DNA from: Limibacillus sp.
GTDB taxonomy: Bacteria; Pseudomonadota; Alphaproteobacteria; Kiloniellales; CECT-8803
DNA length: 45,861 nucleotides
Direction of reading: 5' to 3'
Assembly: GCA_037379885.1 (NCBI GenBank)
Contig: JARRJC010000020.1
Coordinates: 1-45,861, forward strand
The notes below the pieces were generated by a model. It had not been told where the DNA came from, ran no database searches, and saw nothing but the letters and a program-made list of their open reading frames with translations. Below are positions 34,139 to 42,590 of this stretch, piece by piece. The translations under genes were made by a program, and so were the position numbers. Position 1 is the first letter of the stretch. Each line of letters begins with the position of its first letter.

Positions 34139-34390
34139 ATGACGGTTGGAGTTAAAAGCAAAGCCGCTGGCGTACTGTTGCTGGCGGCCGTTCTCGGCTT
34201 GGGTGGCTGCGCCACCAACCGGACGGTCAACAAGTCGGCCCCGACGATCACCATCGACGGCGTGCTGTTGGGCAACGTGAGCGAAGCCTATGACGTGGCC
34301 GACGCGCACTGCGCCTCCTACGGCAACGACGCGCAGATGCTGGACGACGACGAGTCCGACGGCACCATCACCTTCGCCTGCGTCTACTGA
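34139..34390 (+). CDS. small lipoprotein
   Basis: An 83-residue predicted lipoprotein. The signal peptide (about 1-22, hydrophobic AAGVLLLAAVLGL) ends in the lipobox LGGC, so Cys23 would be lipidated. The mature part is short: ATNRTVNKSAPTITIDGVLL and two later cysteines (AHCASYG, ITFACVY) that may form a disulfide. The ATG at 34139 has a strong GGGAGGG ribosome-binding site; an upstream start at 34109 is less likely. A TATAGT sequence at 34084-34089 could be a -10 element. Function unknown. It stands between the hydrolase and the convergent flavoenzyme gene, and is too short for a domain match by eye. Confidence 0.82.
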   Translation: MTVGVKSKAAGVLLLAAVLGLGGCATNRTVNKSAPTITIDGVLLGNVSEAYDVADAHCASYGNDAQMLDDDESDGTITFACVY

Positions 34391-34402
34391 CCGGCGGAAA
34401 GC

Positions 34403-36832
34403 CTAGCCGCGCATCCGCTCCGCCCGCGGGTCGAACAGCGGTTCGGCCTGCAGGTGGGCGGCCAGGCGGTCGCCCAGCAATTCGATCTCCCAGCCTTCGG
34501 CCTCGTCGGCGATTTCTTTTTCCACATAACCCATGGCCACCGACTTGCCGGAGGCATGGGCGTAGCCGCCCGAGGTGACCCAGCCGCGCACCTTGCCCTG
34601 GAACCAGATCGGCTCGTCGCCGATCACGTCGGCGTCCTTGGCGTCCAGCGTGAAGGAGCGCAAGCGCAGCTTGCCGCCGCCCGCGGCCTTCATCTCCTGC
34701 GCGGCCTCCTTGCCGATGAAGTCCGCGTTCTTGGTCAGGGCGACGAAACGGCCGAGCCCGGCCTCGTAGGGGCCGTAGACGGGCCGGTATTCGCGCGCCC
34801 AGCCGCCAAAGCCTTTCTCCAGCCTCAGCGCGTTCAGGGCGCGGCTGCCGAAGAGCTTGATGCCCTGCGGCGCGCCCGCCGTCAGCAGCAGGTCGAAGAG
34901 GTAGCGCTGATATTCCGGCTGGCACCAAATCTCGTAGCCCAGGTCGCCGGTGAAGGAGACGCGCCCGACCAGCGCCGGGGCCATGCCCAGCTCCATCCAG
35001 GCGATCGACATGAAGGGGAAGCCCTCGTTCGAGAGGTCCTGCTCGGTGACCGACTGGAGCACCTCCCGCGCCTTGGGCCCGGCGACGGAGAGGCCGACCA
35101 GCCCCGCGCCGTGAGCGACGATCACCACCGACCCGTCTTCGGGCATGTGCTGGGCGAACCAGCGCATGTGATACTCCTCGGCGATGCCCGACCCGGCGAT
35201 GAAGAACTCCTCGTCGTCCAGGTTGGCGAGCGAGAAGTCGCCGATCAGCTTGCCGTCCTCCTTCAGCATGGGCGCCAGCGTCATGCGCCCGGCCTGAGGA
35301 AGGCGGCAGGCCAGAACATGATCCAGGAAGTCGCGCGCGCCGGGGCCGTAGACCGAGTACTTGGCGAAGCCGGAGATCTCGGAGAGCCCGACGGACTGGC
35401 GCACGGCCCGCGCCTCCGCGCCGACATGCTCGAAGTCGGTCGAGCGGCGCCAGGAGAACTCGTCCTTAACGCCCTCCGGCGCGAACCAGAGCGGCACCTC
35501 GAGCCCGTAAGCCGCACCGAACTGCGCGCCCAAAGCCTTCAGGCGGTCGTAGATCGGCGTGGTCTTGAGCGGGCGCGCGGCGGGCAGCTCCTCGTTCGGG
35601 AAGCGGATCGAAAAGCGCCGCGAATAGTTCTCGCGCACCTTGGCGTTGGTGTACTTGATGGTCGCCCAGTCGCCGTAGCGCCCGATGTCCATCGCCCAGA
35701 CGTCGAAACCGGGATCGCCGTCGATGATCCAGCGCGCCAGCGCCAGACCGACGCCGCCGCCCTGGCTGAAGCCCGCCATGACGCCGCAGGCCGACCAGAA
35801 GTTGGTCATGCCGCGCACCGGGCCGATCAGCGGGTTGCCGTCGGGCGCGAAGGTGAAGGGGCCGTTGATGATCTGCTTGATGCCCGCCGACTGAAAGGCC
35901 GGGAAGTGCTCGAACCCGACCTCCAGGGAGGGCGCGATGCGGTCGATGTCCGGCTCCAGCAGTTCATGGCCGAAGTCCCAGGGGGTCTCCTTCTCCGACC
36001 AGGGCACGCAGGCCTTCTCGTAGGTGCCCATCAGCATGCCGCCGCGCTCCTGGCGCAGATAGAGCTCTCCGTCGAAGTCGACGGCGTGCAGCACTTCCTT
36101 GCCGGTGGTGCGGTTGATCTCCGCCACCTCGGGCATGTCCTCGGTGATCAGGTACATGTGCTCCATGGCGAGGATCGGCAGTTCCAGCCCGACCATGCGC
36201 CCGACCTCGCGCGCCCAGAGGCCGCCGGCGTTGACCACATGCTCGCAGAGGATATCGCCCTTGTCGGTGATCACCCTCCAGGTGCCGTCGGCCTCCTGCT
36301 CCAGGTCCTCGACCTTGGTGTGGCGATAGATCTCCGCGCCCAGCTTGCGGGCCGACTTGGCGTAGGCGTGGGTGGTGCCGGAGGGGTCCAGGTGCCCGTC
36401 CACGACCGTGCGCATGGCGCCGACGAACTGCCTGGGGTCGAGCAGCGGCATCAGCTCGTGCGCCTTCTCGGGCGTGATGATCTCGGCCTCGATGTCGAGG
36501 TAGCGGCCCTTGGCGGCCAGGCCCTTCAACCAGTCGAAGCGCGCTTCGGTCGCCGCCAGCATGACGCCGCCGGTCATGTGCAGCCCGGTCGCCTGGCCGG
36601 AGAGCTCCTCGATCTCCTTGTAGAGCTCGATGGTGTACTTCTGCAGCTTGGCGACGTTGGGGTCGCCGTTGATGGTGTGCATGCCCCCGGCGGCGTGCCA
36701 GGTGGAGCCGGAGGTCAGCTCGTCGCGCTCCAGCAGGACGCAGTCGGTGACGCCGAACTTGGCCAGGTGATAAAGCACCGAACAGCCGACGACACCGCCG
36801 CCGATCACGACAACCTGGGTATGGGACTTCAT
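34403..36832 (-). CDS. dimethylglycine dehydrogenase-like flavoenzyme (FAD + GcvT domains), third copy
   Basis: An 809-residue third member of the family, same architecture as the genes at 16911 and 19363 but on the other strand. FAD site VVVIGGGVVGCSVLYHLA, covalent-flavin motif TSGSTWHAAG with His46, VDGHLDPSGTTHAYAKSAR, NAGGLWAREVGRMVG, and GcvT half with GFAKYSVYGPGARDFL, SFTGDLGYEIWCQPEYQR, LRLEKGFGGWAREY and ATSGGYAH-like end. The residues TVVDGHLDPSG resemble those of DMGDH proper, so dimethylglycine is the best guess. It is a single gene, 106 bases (minus strand) from the MFS leader and 12 bases from the lipoprotein stop. It could serve general betaine catabolism. Confidence 0.93.
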   Translation of the reverse strand: MKSHTQVVVIGGGVVGCSVLYHLAKFGVTDCVLLERDELTSGSTWHAAGGMHTINGDPNVAKLQKYTIELYKEIEELSGQATGLHMTGGVMLAATEARFDWLKGLAAKGRYLDIEAEIITPEKAHELMPLLDPRQFVGAMRTVVDGHLDPSGTTHAYAKSARKLGAEIYRHTKVEDLEQEADGTWRVITDKGDILCEHVVNAGGLWAREVGRMVGLELPILAMEHMYLITEDMPEVAEINRTTGKEVLHAVDFDGELYLRQERGGMLMGTYEKACVPWSEKETPWDFGHELLEPDIDRIAPSLEVGFEHFPAFQSAGIKQIINGPFTFAPDGNPLIGPVRGMTNFWSACGVMAGFSQGGGVGLALARWIIDGDPGFDVWAMDIGRYGDWATIKYTNAKVRENYSRRFSIRFPNEELPAARPLKTTPIYDRLKALGAQFGAAYGLEVPLWFAPEGVKDEFSWRRSTDFEHVGAEARAVRQSVGLSEISGFAKYSVYGPGARDFLDHVLACRLPQAGRMTLAPMLKEDGKLIGDFSLANLDDEEFFIAGSGIAEEYHMRWFAQHMPEDGSVVIVAHGAGLVGLSVAGPKAREVLQSVTEQDLSNEGFPFMSIAWMELGMAPALVGRVSFTGDLGYEIWCQPEYQRYLFDLLLTAGAPQGIKLFGSRALNALRLEKGFGGWAREYRPVYGPYEAGLGRFVALTKNADFIGKEAAQEMKAAGGGKLRLRSFTLDAKDADVIGDEPIWFQGKVRGWVTSGGYAHASGKSVAMGYVEKEIADEAEGWEIELLGDRLAAHLQAEPLFDPRAERMRG

Positions 36833-37036
36833 GCTGGGCTCACCTCAAGCTTCAGGGTGGTGGGGCCGAAGGGGAAGGTGGAAGCGAACCGCCATCCGGC
36901 CATTTCGCGCCGAAGACTAGACCCAGCCGGACCGGGCGATGCGTGTGCGCTCGACTCATGCTATCGGAAATCCGACGCGGATGTCTCCGGGAGAGCATTG
37001 GAGCACCGTCGCTGGCGGCGGAGCCCCGGCTCGTGT

Positions 37037-37068
37037 AGAAGAGGCGCTTCTCGTTCAGACGCCTTTTT
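37037..37068 (+). promoter_or_regulatory. possible attenuator in the leader of the MFS gene
   Basis: Two hairpins compete. One pairs AGAAG (37037-37041) with CTTCT (37047-37051). The other pairs AGGCG (37042-37046) with CGCCT (37060-37064) and is followed by a T-run (37065-37068); AGGCG is the loop of the first hairpin, so they cannot both form. Upstream at 36964-36975 and 36985-36995 there are further short hairpins. This looks like a terminator/antiterminator switch, but it was found by eye and the bases could also be coding sequence. Confidence 0.4.
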
Positions 37069-37100
37069 CAGATCAACCGAACCAGCCACCGCGAGCCAGC

Positions 37101-38351
37101 TTGGCCTACCTCCGCTTCATCCTCGGCAATCTGCGCAGCCTGTCCTACGGGTTCCTGCTGTCGCTGAACTCGACCTTCGGGCAGACCGCCTTCATCGCGG
37201 TCTACGGCGGGCAGATCATGGCGCTCTATGGGCTCAGTCCGGGCGAGTACGGCCTGCTCTACATGGCGGCCACCCTGACCAGCGCCGCCCTGATGATCCA
37301 GGCGGGAAAGCAGGTCGACTCCCTGCCGCGCTGGCTCTTCACCAGCATCATTCTCTGCGGCATGGCGGTCGCCTGCCTGGCCATGTACCTGCAAGCCTTT
37401 CTGGGCTCGCTCCTGTTCTTGTACCTGACGCTGCTGCTGCTGCGCCTTTTCGGGCAGGGCCTGATGAGCCATGCCTCCATGACCGTCACGGCCCGGGACT
37501 TCAACCGCAACCGGGGCAAGGCGCTCTCCATCGCGGGCATGGGCCATGCGCCGGGCGAGGCCTTCTTTCCCCTGATGGCGGTCGCGCTGATGGCCTGGGT
37601 CGGCTGGCGCGAATCCTGGCTGCTCTATTCGGCCGTGACGCTCTTTGCGATGCTGCCGCTCTTCCTCTGGCTGGCGGCAAAGCCGCGCGTCCCGCGCAAG
37701 GGCGCCGAGCCCGCGCCCAGCGAGGCCGAGCAGAAGGCCGCCGAGGAGGGTTGGACGCGGGGCCAGGTGCTGCGCGACCCGGGTTTCTATCTGCTGCTGC
37801 CCGCGCTTTTCGCCGCGCCCTGCCTGGGGACGGGCCTGTTCTTTCATCAGGTGCCGCTGGTCGAGGCCAAGGGCTGGGCGCTCAGCGATTTCGCGGCGGG
37901 CTTCGCCACCTACGCGCTCTCCAACGTGGTCTTCGGGTTGCTTTCGGGACGGCTGATCGACCGTTTTTCCGCGCGCTGGCTCTTTCAGTTCATGCTCTGG
38001 CCCATGGCCGGGGGTTTCCTGGTGATCGGCCTTGCGGGCGATCCGCTATGGGTCTACGCGCTGATGCTGCTGCAGGGGGCCACCACGGGCATGAACCACA
38101 CCATCGGCACGGCGCTCTGGGCGGAGCTCTACGGCCTGGCGCACCTGGGCGCGATCCGCGCGCTCTCCGCCGCCTTCATGGTCTTCTCCACCGCCATCGG
38201 CCCGCCGGTCATGGGCCTGTTGCTGGACGCCGGGCTGACCATGGGCGGCGTCATGGTGCTGGCCGCCGCCTGGACGGGGGCCACCGCGCTCTGGGTGCCG
38301 GTCGCGCTCAGGATCGTCCAGCGCCGCCGCGCGGAGCTGGACCCGCTCTAG
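37101..38351 (+). CDS. MFS transporter (oxalate/formate antiporter-like group)
   Basis: A 416-residue major facilitator protein of the inner membrane with about twelve membrane segments. The start LAYLRFILGNLRSLSYGFLL, then LNSTFGQTAFIAVYGG and LSPGEYGLLYMAATL, matches this group of alphaproteobacterial MFS proteins; GLMSHASMTVTARDFNRNRG is the central loop. I chose TTG 37101 because the family begins at that point and the earlier codons would cover the structured leader. The frame is open back to 36939, with an ATG at 36981. Substrate unknown; export or import of a small carboxylate or amine is possible. It is divergent from the third demethylase and convergent with the PPK2 gene 14 bases on. 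Confidence 0.85.
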   Translation: MAYLRFILGNLRSLSYGFLLSLNSTFGQTAFIAVYGGQIMALYGLSPGEYGLLYMAATLTSAALMIQAGKQVDSLPRWLFTSIILCGMAVACLAMYLQAFLGSLLFLYLTLLLLRLFGQGLMSHASMTVTARDFNRNRGKALSIAGMGHAPGEAFFPLMAVALMAWVGWRESWLLYSAVTLFAMLPLFLWLAAKPRVPRKGAEPAPSEAEQKAAEEGWTRGQVLRDPGFYLLLPALFAAPCLGTGLFFHQVPLVEAKGWALSDFAAGFATYALSNVVFGLLSGRLIDRFSARWLFQFMLWPMAGGFLVIGLAGDPLWVYALMLLQGATTGMNHTIGTALWAELYGLAHLGAIRALSAAFMVFSTAIGPPVMGLLLDAGLTMGGVMVLAAAWTGATALWVPVALRIVQRRRAELDPL

Positions 38352-38364
38352 CTGCTATAGGTCT

Positions 38365-39258
38365 TCACTCGCTGGGTTCCGCTCCCAGACCGGCGAACTG
38401 GGCGCGGCCCGTCACATGGTGGGTCGAGCCGACCAGCAGGGGGTCGGGCCCGGTCACCACGCTCTCGTCCTTGCCCGGATAGTCGAGCGCGGCGAGGAAG
38501 TGCTGCATGCAGTTGATGCGCGCGCGCTTCTTGTCGGAGGACTTGACGATCACCCAGGGCGCATCGGCGGTGTCGGTGTAGAAGAACATCGCCTCCTTGG
38601 CCTCGGTGTATTCCTCCCACTTGTCGAGGGAAGCGCGGTCGATGGGCGAGAGCTTCCAGCGCTTCAGGGGGTCGCGCTCCCGGCTTTCGAAGCGCTTCAC
38701 CTGGTCTTCCTTCGTGACCGAGAACCAGTACTTGAAGAGCAGGATGCCCGAGCGGGTCCACATGCGCTCCAGCTGCGGGCACTGGCGCATGAACTCCAGG
38801 TATTCCGCGGGCGTGCAAAAGCCCATGACCCGCTCCACGCCCGCGCGGTTGTACCAGGAGCGGTCGAAGAGGACCATTTCGCCCGCCGTCGGCAGGTGCT
38901 GGACATAGCGCTGGAAGTACCACTGGCCGCTCTCGCGCTGGCCGGGCTTGTCGAGCGCCACGACCCGCGCGCCGCGGGGATTGAGATGCTCCATGAAGCG
39001 CTTGATGGTGCCGCCCTTGCCGGCGGCGTCGCGCCCCTCGAAGACGATCACGATCCGCTGGCCCGTCTCCTTCACCCAGGACTGCACCTTCAAGAGTTCG
39101 ACCTGAAGCGCCGCCTTGTGCAGTTCGTAGGCCGCGCGGCCCAGCTTCCTTGTGTAGGGGTACTGGCCGTTCTCGAAGACCTGACGCACACGCTCCGCCT
39201 GCGAGACCGGGGTCGCCGCCTGCGGGTCCTTGCCATTGCCGTTTTTTGAGTCCGCCAT
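38365..39258 (-). CDS. ppk2: polyphosphate kinase 2
   Basis: A 297-residue PPK2-family kinase that transfers phosphate between polyphosphate and nucleotides, usually making GTP or ATP from GDP or ADP. Walker A is GRDAAGKGGT (75-84) and Walker B is FDRSWYNRAG (131-140) with Asp132. GQRESGQWYFQRYVQHLP is the region between them, and the lid/arginine segment SVTKEDQVKRFESRERDPLK and PWVIVKSSDKKRARINCMQH are typical of the class I enzyme. Residues 1-30 are a hydrophilic N-terminal extension common in this class. The ATG at 39258 has GGGGGGAG upstream. It follows the aldolase-like gene by 30 bases on the same strand, possibly cotranscribed. Confidence 0.95.
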   Translation of the reverse strand: MADSKNGNGKDPQAATPVSQAERVRQVFENGQYPYTRKLGRAAYELHKAALQVELLKVQSWVKETGQRIVIVFEGRDAAGKGGTIKRFMEHLNPRGARVVALDKPGQRESGQWYFQRYVQHLPTAGEMVLFDRSWYNRAGVERVMGFCTPAEYLEFMRQCPQLERMWTRSGILLFKYWFSVTKEDQVKRFESRERDPLKRWKLSPIDRASLDKWEEYTEAKEAMFFYTDTADAPWVIVKSSDKKRARINCMQHFLAALDYPGKDESVVTGPDPLLVGSTHHVTGRAQFAGLGAEPSE

Positions 39259-39288
39259 GCCGCTCCCCCCGCAACTCCGAACGCCGGC

Positions 39289-40080
39289 CTAGTCGGCGTA
39301 GTCCGGCTCTTCCAGATCCAGGATCGCCTTCAGCTCCTCCAGATGTTCGCGCGGGAAATCGCTGTCGATCCCCTCCCACTGGCGCGCGGTCTTCTCGGCG
39401 ACCTCGTCGCTGGCGACCCGTAGCGGAATCCCGGTGGCGAGCGCCGTCAGGTAGGTGCGGCAGGCCCGCTCAAAGTGGTAGAGGCGGTCGAAGGCTTCGG
39501 CGGTGTCGCGCCCGAAGGCCATGACGCCGTGGTTGGCCAGCACCAGGATCGGCTTGTCGGGATCGGCGGCGCGGGCCACCCGCTCGGCCTCGTCGCCGAG
39601 CCCCATGCCGTCGAAGCCCTCGTCCACGGTCATGCGCCTGAAGAACCGCATGGAGGTCTGGTCGATCGGCGGCAGCACGCAGTCCTGCAGAACCGAAAGC
39701 GCCGTCGCGTAGTGCGAATGGACGTGCAGCACGCAGCGGATCTGCGGATGGTTCCGGTGGATCGCACCGTGCAGCGCCCAGGCGGTGGGGTCCAGCTTGT
39801 CGCCATCCGGTCCGCCGTTCTCGGCGGCGGCGTCGATCAGCAGCATGTCGCTGGCCTTCAGGCGCGCGAAATGCCGGCTGCCGGGGTTCATCAGGAAACG
39901 CCGTCCCTCGGCGTCGACGGCCAAGCTGAAGTGGTTGGCCACGGCCTCGTGCATATCGAGGCGGGCGGTCCAGCGGAAAGCGGCGGCGAGATCGCGCCGC
40001 TCCTCGGTCAGGGACTGGTTGTGGGTCGGGTCGAAGGGCAGGGCCGACCCCTGCTCTGACTTTGACAAAGAACCGGACAT
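39289..40080 (-). CDS. class II aldolase/adducin family protein
   Basis: A 263-residue protein of the class II aldolase/adducin family, zinc enzymes that cleave or epimerise small hydroxy-acids or sugar phosphates. Metal ligands can be seen: LHVHSHYATALS (His119, His121 and His123 are candidates) and ANHGVMAFG further on. The N-terminus (DLAAAFRWTARLDMHEAVAN) is the usual first helix. No sugar-phosphate-specific motif was evident, so a non-sugar role (such as adducin-like decarboxylase) is open. It is 30 bases upstream of ppk2 and 75 bases beyond the molybdoenzyme stop, all on the minus strand. Ordinary length for the family. Confidence 0.9.
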   Translation of the reverse strand: MSGSLSKSEQGSALPFDPTHNQSLTEERRDLAAAFRWTARLDMHEAVANHFSLAVDAEGRRFLMNPGSRHFARLKASDMLLIDAAAENGGPDGDKLDPTAWALHGAIHRNHPQIRCVLHVHSHYATALSVLQDCVLPPIDQTSMRFFRRMTVDEGFDGMGLGDEAERVARAADPDKPILVLANHGVMAFGRDTAEAFDRLYHFERACRTYLTALATGIPLRVASDEVAEKTARQWEGIDSDFPREHLEELKAILDLEEPDYAD

Positions 40081-40155
40081 GGCGGGCTCAGGGCCTCCTC
40101 TGGTCGATGGCGTGGGTCGTTATCGAAAGAGGCTACGCCGAGAGGCGCGCCATGA

Positions 40156-42477
40156 CTAGCCCGAGGGCGTTAGCTGAACCGGCGCCTCGAAAGCCGTAAC
40201 TGGCGGCGGCTCATCCTCGAAGCGTTCAATCTCGATCAAGGTAGAGTGGGCCGCCGGCCCCTGGGTGAGCCGCGAGGTCCGGCGGTCGTGGGTCAGCACG
40301 TTGGGGTTTCCGTGCTTTTCCAGGCTGCCGCTGCGGCCCGGCTCCAAGGGGTCGTACCAGGCTCCGGTGTTGAGGAAGACTACGCCGGGGCGGACCTCCT
40401 CCGTCACTCTCGCCCCTGCGAGGCAGGCGCCGCGCTCGTTGAAGAGCCGCACGACCTCGCCGTCGGAAATCCCGCGCGCCGCCGCGTCCTCCGGGTTGAT
40501 CAGAACCGGCTCGCGGTCCTTGATCTTGGACTTCCGGGAATAGGCGCCATTGTCGAGCTGACTGTGAAGCCGCGCTTCGGGCTGGCCGGAGAGGAGATGC
40601 AGCGGGAAGCGCACGGCCGTCTTGGCCCCCAGCCATTCCCTGGGCGGCATCCAGGTCGGGTGGCCCGGACAGTCGTCGTAATCGAATGAGGCGATGGTCT
40701 CGGAAAAGATCTCAATCCTGCCGCTGGGCGTCGGCAAGGGATTGGCTTCGGGATCGCGGCGGAAGGCGGAAAGGAAGACACGCTCCGTCCAACGCTCGGG
40801 CAGCTCGATGGAGCCGCCCAACCAGAACTCCTCGAGGCTGGGCAACTCCACATCCACACGGGCGGCGCGCTGGCGGGCCTGTGACCAGAAGAGCTCCAGC
40901 CATTCGCGTTCGCTGCGGCCCTCGGTGAAGGCCTCGACCGCGCTCAGCCGCTCGGCCAACCCGGAGAAGATCTCGTAGTCGTTACGGGATTCGCCGACGG
41001 GCGGGATCACCTGCGGCATGGCGAGAAGGTAGCTCTCGGCCGAATTCGCGCCGATGTCGCTGCGCTCCAGGGCGCTGGTTACGGGAAAGACGATGTCGGC
41101 GTGGCGCGCGGTCGCGGTCCAGGAAATCTCGTTGACGATCACCACCTCCGGCCGCTTCCACGCCTCGACGAGGCGGTTCAGGTCCTGGTGGTGGTGAAAG
41201 GGGTTGCCGCCCGCCCAGTAGACCAGCTGGATCTCCGGGTAGATCAGGTCTTGCCCGTTGAACTGGAAGGGTTCGCCGGGCTTCAGCAGCATGTCGGCGA
41301 TGGCCGCCACGGGAATGAAGTCCGCGACCGGGTTCTCGCCCTGTGGCAGCGACGGGTAGCCGGGGCCCGGCGCCGTGATGCCGATGTTCCCATCCGCGCC
41401 GTAGCCGACGCCGTAGCCGCCGCCGGGCAGACCGATCTGTCCCAACATCGCCGCCAGTACAACAATCATCCAGATAGGCTGTTCGCCATATTCCGCACGT
41501 TGCAGGGAGGCCGTGCAGAGCAGGAGCGTGCGCCTACCCGCCATGCGGCGCGCCAGGGCGCGGATCGCCTCCGCCGGGATCTCTGAACGCTCGGCGGCCC
41601 AGTCCGCGTCCTTGGCCTCGCCGTCCGGATGGCCCAGCAGGTAGTCCTTGAAACGGTCGAAGCCGACGCAATAGCGCGCCAGGAAGTCTTCGTCGTGCAG
41701 CCCCTCGCTCAGAAGCGTGTGGGCGAGGCCCAGCATCAGGGCCGTGTCGCTGCCTGGACGCGGCGCGAGCCACTCCGCCTCCAGCTCCGTTGCCGCATCC
41801 CCGCGATAGGGGGAGATCGACACGAACTCTACGCCCGCGCGGCGGCAGGAGAGCATCTCCTCGAAAAGCCTGTGCTTGCCGAGGCCGCCCGCGCCGACCT
41901 GTGCGTTGCGGCGGGGCACGCCGCCGAACATGACCACCAGTTCGCCGGACTCTTCGATTACCGGCCAGGGCGTGTACTCGCGGGTGTGGCGCGCGTAGCT
42001 GCCGACGATGTGCGGCATCAAGACCAGGGCGGCGTGATAGCTGTAGTTCCCTTGGCTGCGCACATAGCCGCCGATGCAGTTGAGAAAACGGTGAACTTGG
42101 CTCTGCGCGTGGTGGAAGCGCCCGGCGCTAGCCCAGCCGTAGGAGCCGCCGAATATCGCCTTGTTGCCATGGGTCCGACGCACCCGGTCGATCTCCCTGG
42201 CCGCGAGGTCCAGCGCGCGTTCCCAGGAGACGGGCACGAAGGCTTCGCCGCCCCTTCCTTCACCGCCGGCCGCCGCGCCCTTTTCCAGGAAAGACTTGCG
42301 GACGTGGGGACGTCCGATCCGCGCGCGTCCCCTGACGGCCTCGGTAATGTTTTCGTTTATCGGCGAGGGGTCGGGATCATCATCGGGCGCGCGCACGCCG
42401 ACCAGCTCGCCGCCGCGGACCTCGGCCACACCGCGGCCCCAGTGGTGTGCAATGGGATAGAACTTGCTGTCGGTCAT
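40156..42477 (-). CDS. cytoplasmic molybdopterin oxidoreductase, BisC/DMSO-reductase type
   Basis: A 773-residue bis-MGD molybdoenzyme of the DMSO/TMAO/biotin sulfoxide reductase family. The N-terminus, TDSKFYPIAHHWGRGVAEVR, lacks a twin-arginine signal and lacks the Cys cluster of [4Fe-4S] members, so it is cytoplasmic and cluster-free, as is BisC. The Mo-ligand Ser is in FGGSYGWASAGRFHHAQ (about residue 117). Other landmarks are QGNYSYHAAL, EIVWTATARH-like ISWTATARHADIVFPVTSAL, and the C-terminal MGD-binding domain (about 610-760) with LHLLSGQPEARLHSQLD. The likely reaction is reduction of an S-oxide or N-oxide such as biotin sulfoxide, methionine sulfoxide or TMAO. It is divergent from the FAD gene at 42591. 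Confidence 0.93.
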   Translation of the reverse strand: MTDSKFYPIAHHWGRGVAEVRGGELVGVRAPDDDPDPSPINENITEAVRGRARIGRPHVRKSFLEKGAAAGGEGRGGEAFVPVSWERALDLAAREIDRVRRTHGNKAIFGGSYGWASAGRFHHAQSQVHRFLNCIGGYVRSQGNYSYHAALVLMPHIVGSYARHTREYTPWPVIEESGELVVMFGGVPRRNAQVGAGGLGKHRLFEEMLSCRRAGVEFVSISPYRGDAATELEAEWLAPRPGSDTALMLGLAHTLLSEGLHDEDFLARYCVGFDRFKDYLLGHPDGEAKDADWAAERSEIPAEAIRALARRMAGRRTLLLCTASLQRAEYGEQPIWMIVVLAAMLGQIGLPGGGYGVGYGADGNIGITAPGPGYPSLPQGENPVADFIPVAAIADMLLKPGEPFQFNGQDLIYPEIQLVYWAGGNPFHHHQDLNRLVEAWKRPEVVIVNEISWTATARHADIVFPVTSALERSDIGANSAESYLLAMPQVIPPVGESRNDYEIFSGLAERLSAVEAFTEGRSEREWLELFWSQARQRAARVDVELPSLEEFWLGGSIELPERWTERVFLSAFRRDPEANPLPTPSGRIEIFSETIASFDYDDCPGHPTWMPPREWLGAKTAVRFPLHLLSGQPEARLHSQLDNGAYSRKSKIKDREPVLINPEDAAARGISDGEVVRLFNERGACLAGARVTEEVRPGVVFLNTGAWYDPLEPGRSGSLEKHGNPNVLTHDRRTSRLTQGPAAHSTLIEIERFEDEPPPVTAFEAPVQLTPSG

Positions 42478-42590
42478 GCTGGCGTCTCCAGCGGCGCGGT
42501 GTTATGGGGATCAAACGACTTTTGACAGAGTAGCGCAAGGCCCCGCCTGCCGTCATCCGGCGCTTGGTTCCGAGGAGTTAGACCGCCGCC

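Noticed and set aside
36980-37068. Glycine riboswitch before the MFS gene
   Set aside because: A GGGAGAGC and CTTCTCG-like pair is seen, but the conserved CCGAAGGRGYAA-type core is missing.
34454-38482. 1342-codon open frame on the plus strand
   Set aside because: Antisense of the third demethylase, then out of frame with the MFS gene.
42522-42527. TTGACA -35 hexamer before the FAD gene at 42591
   Set aside because: No AT-rich -10 hexamer at 16-18 bases; the region downstream is GC-rich.
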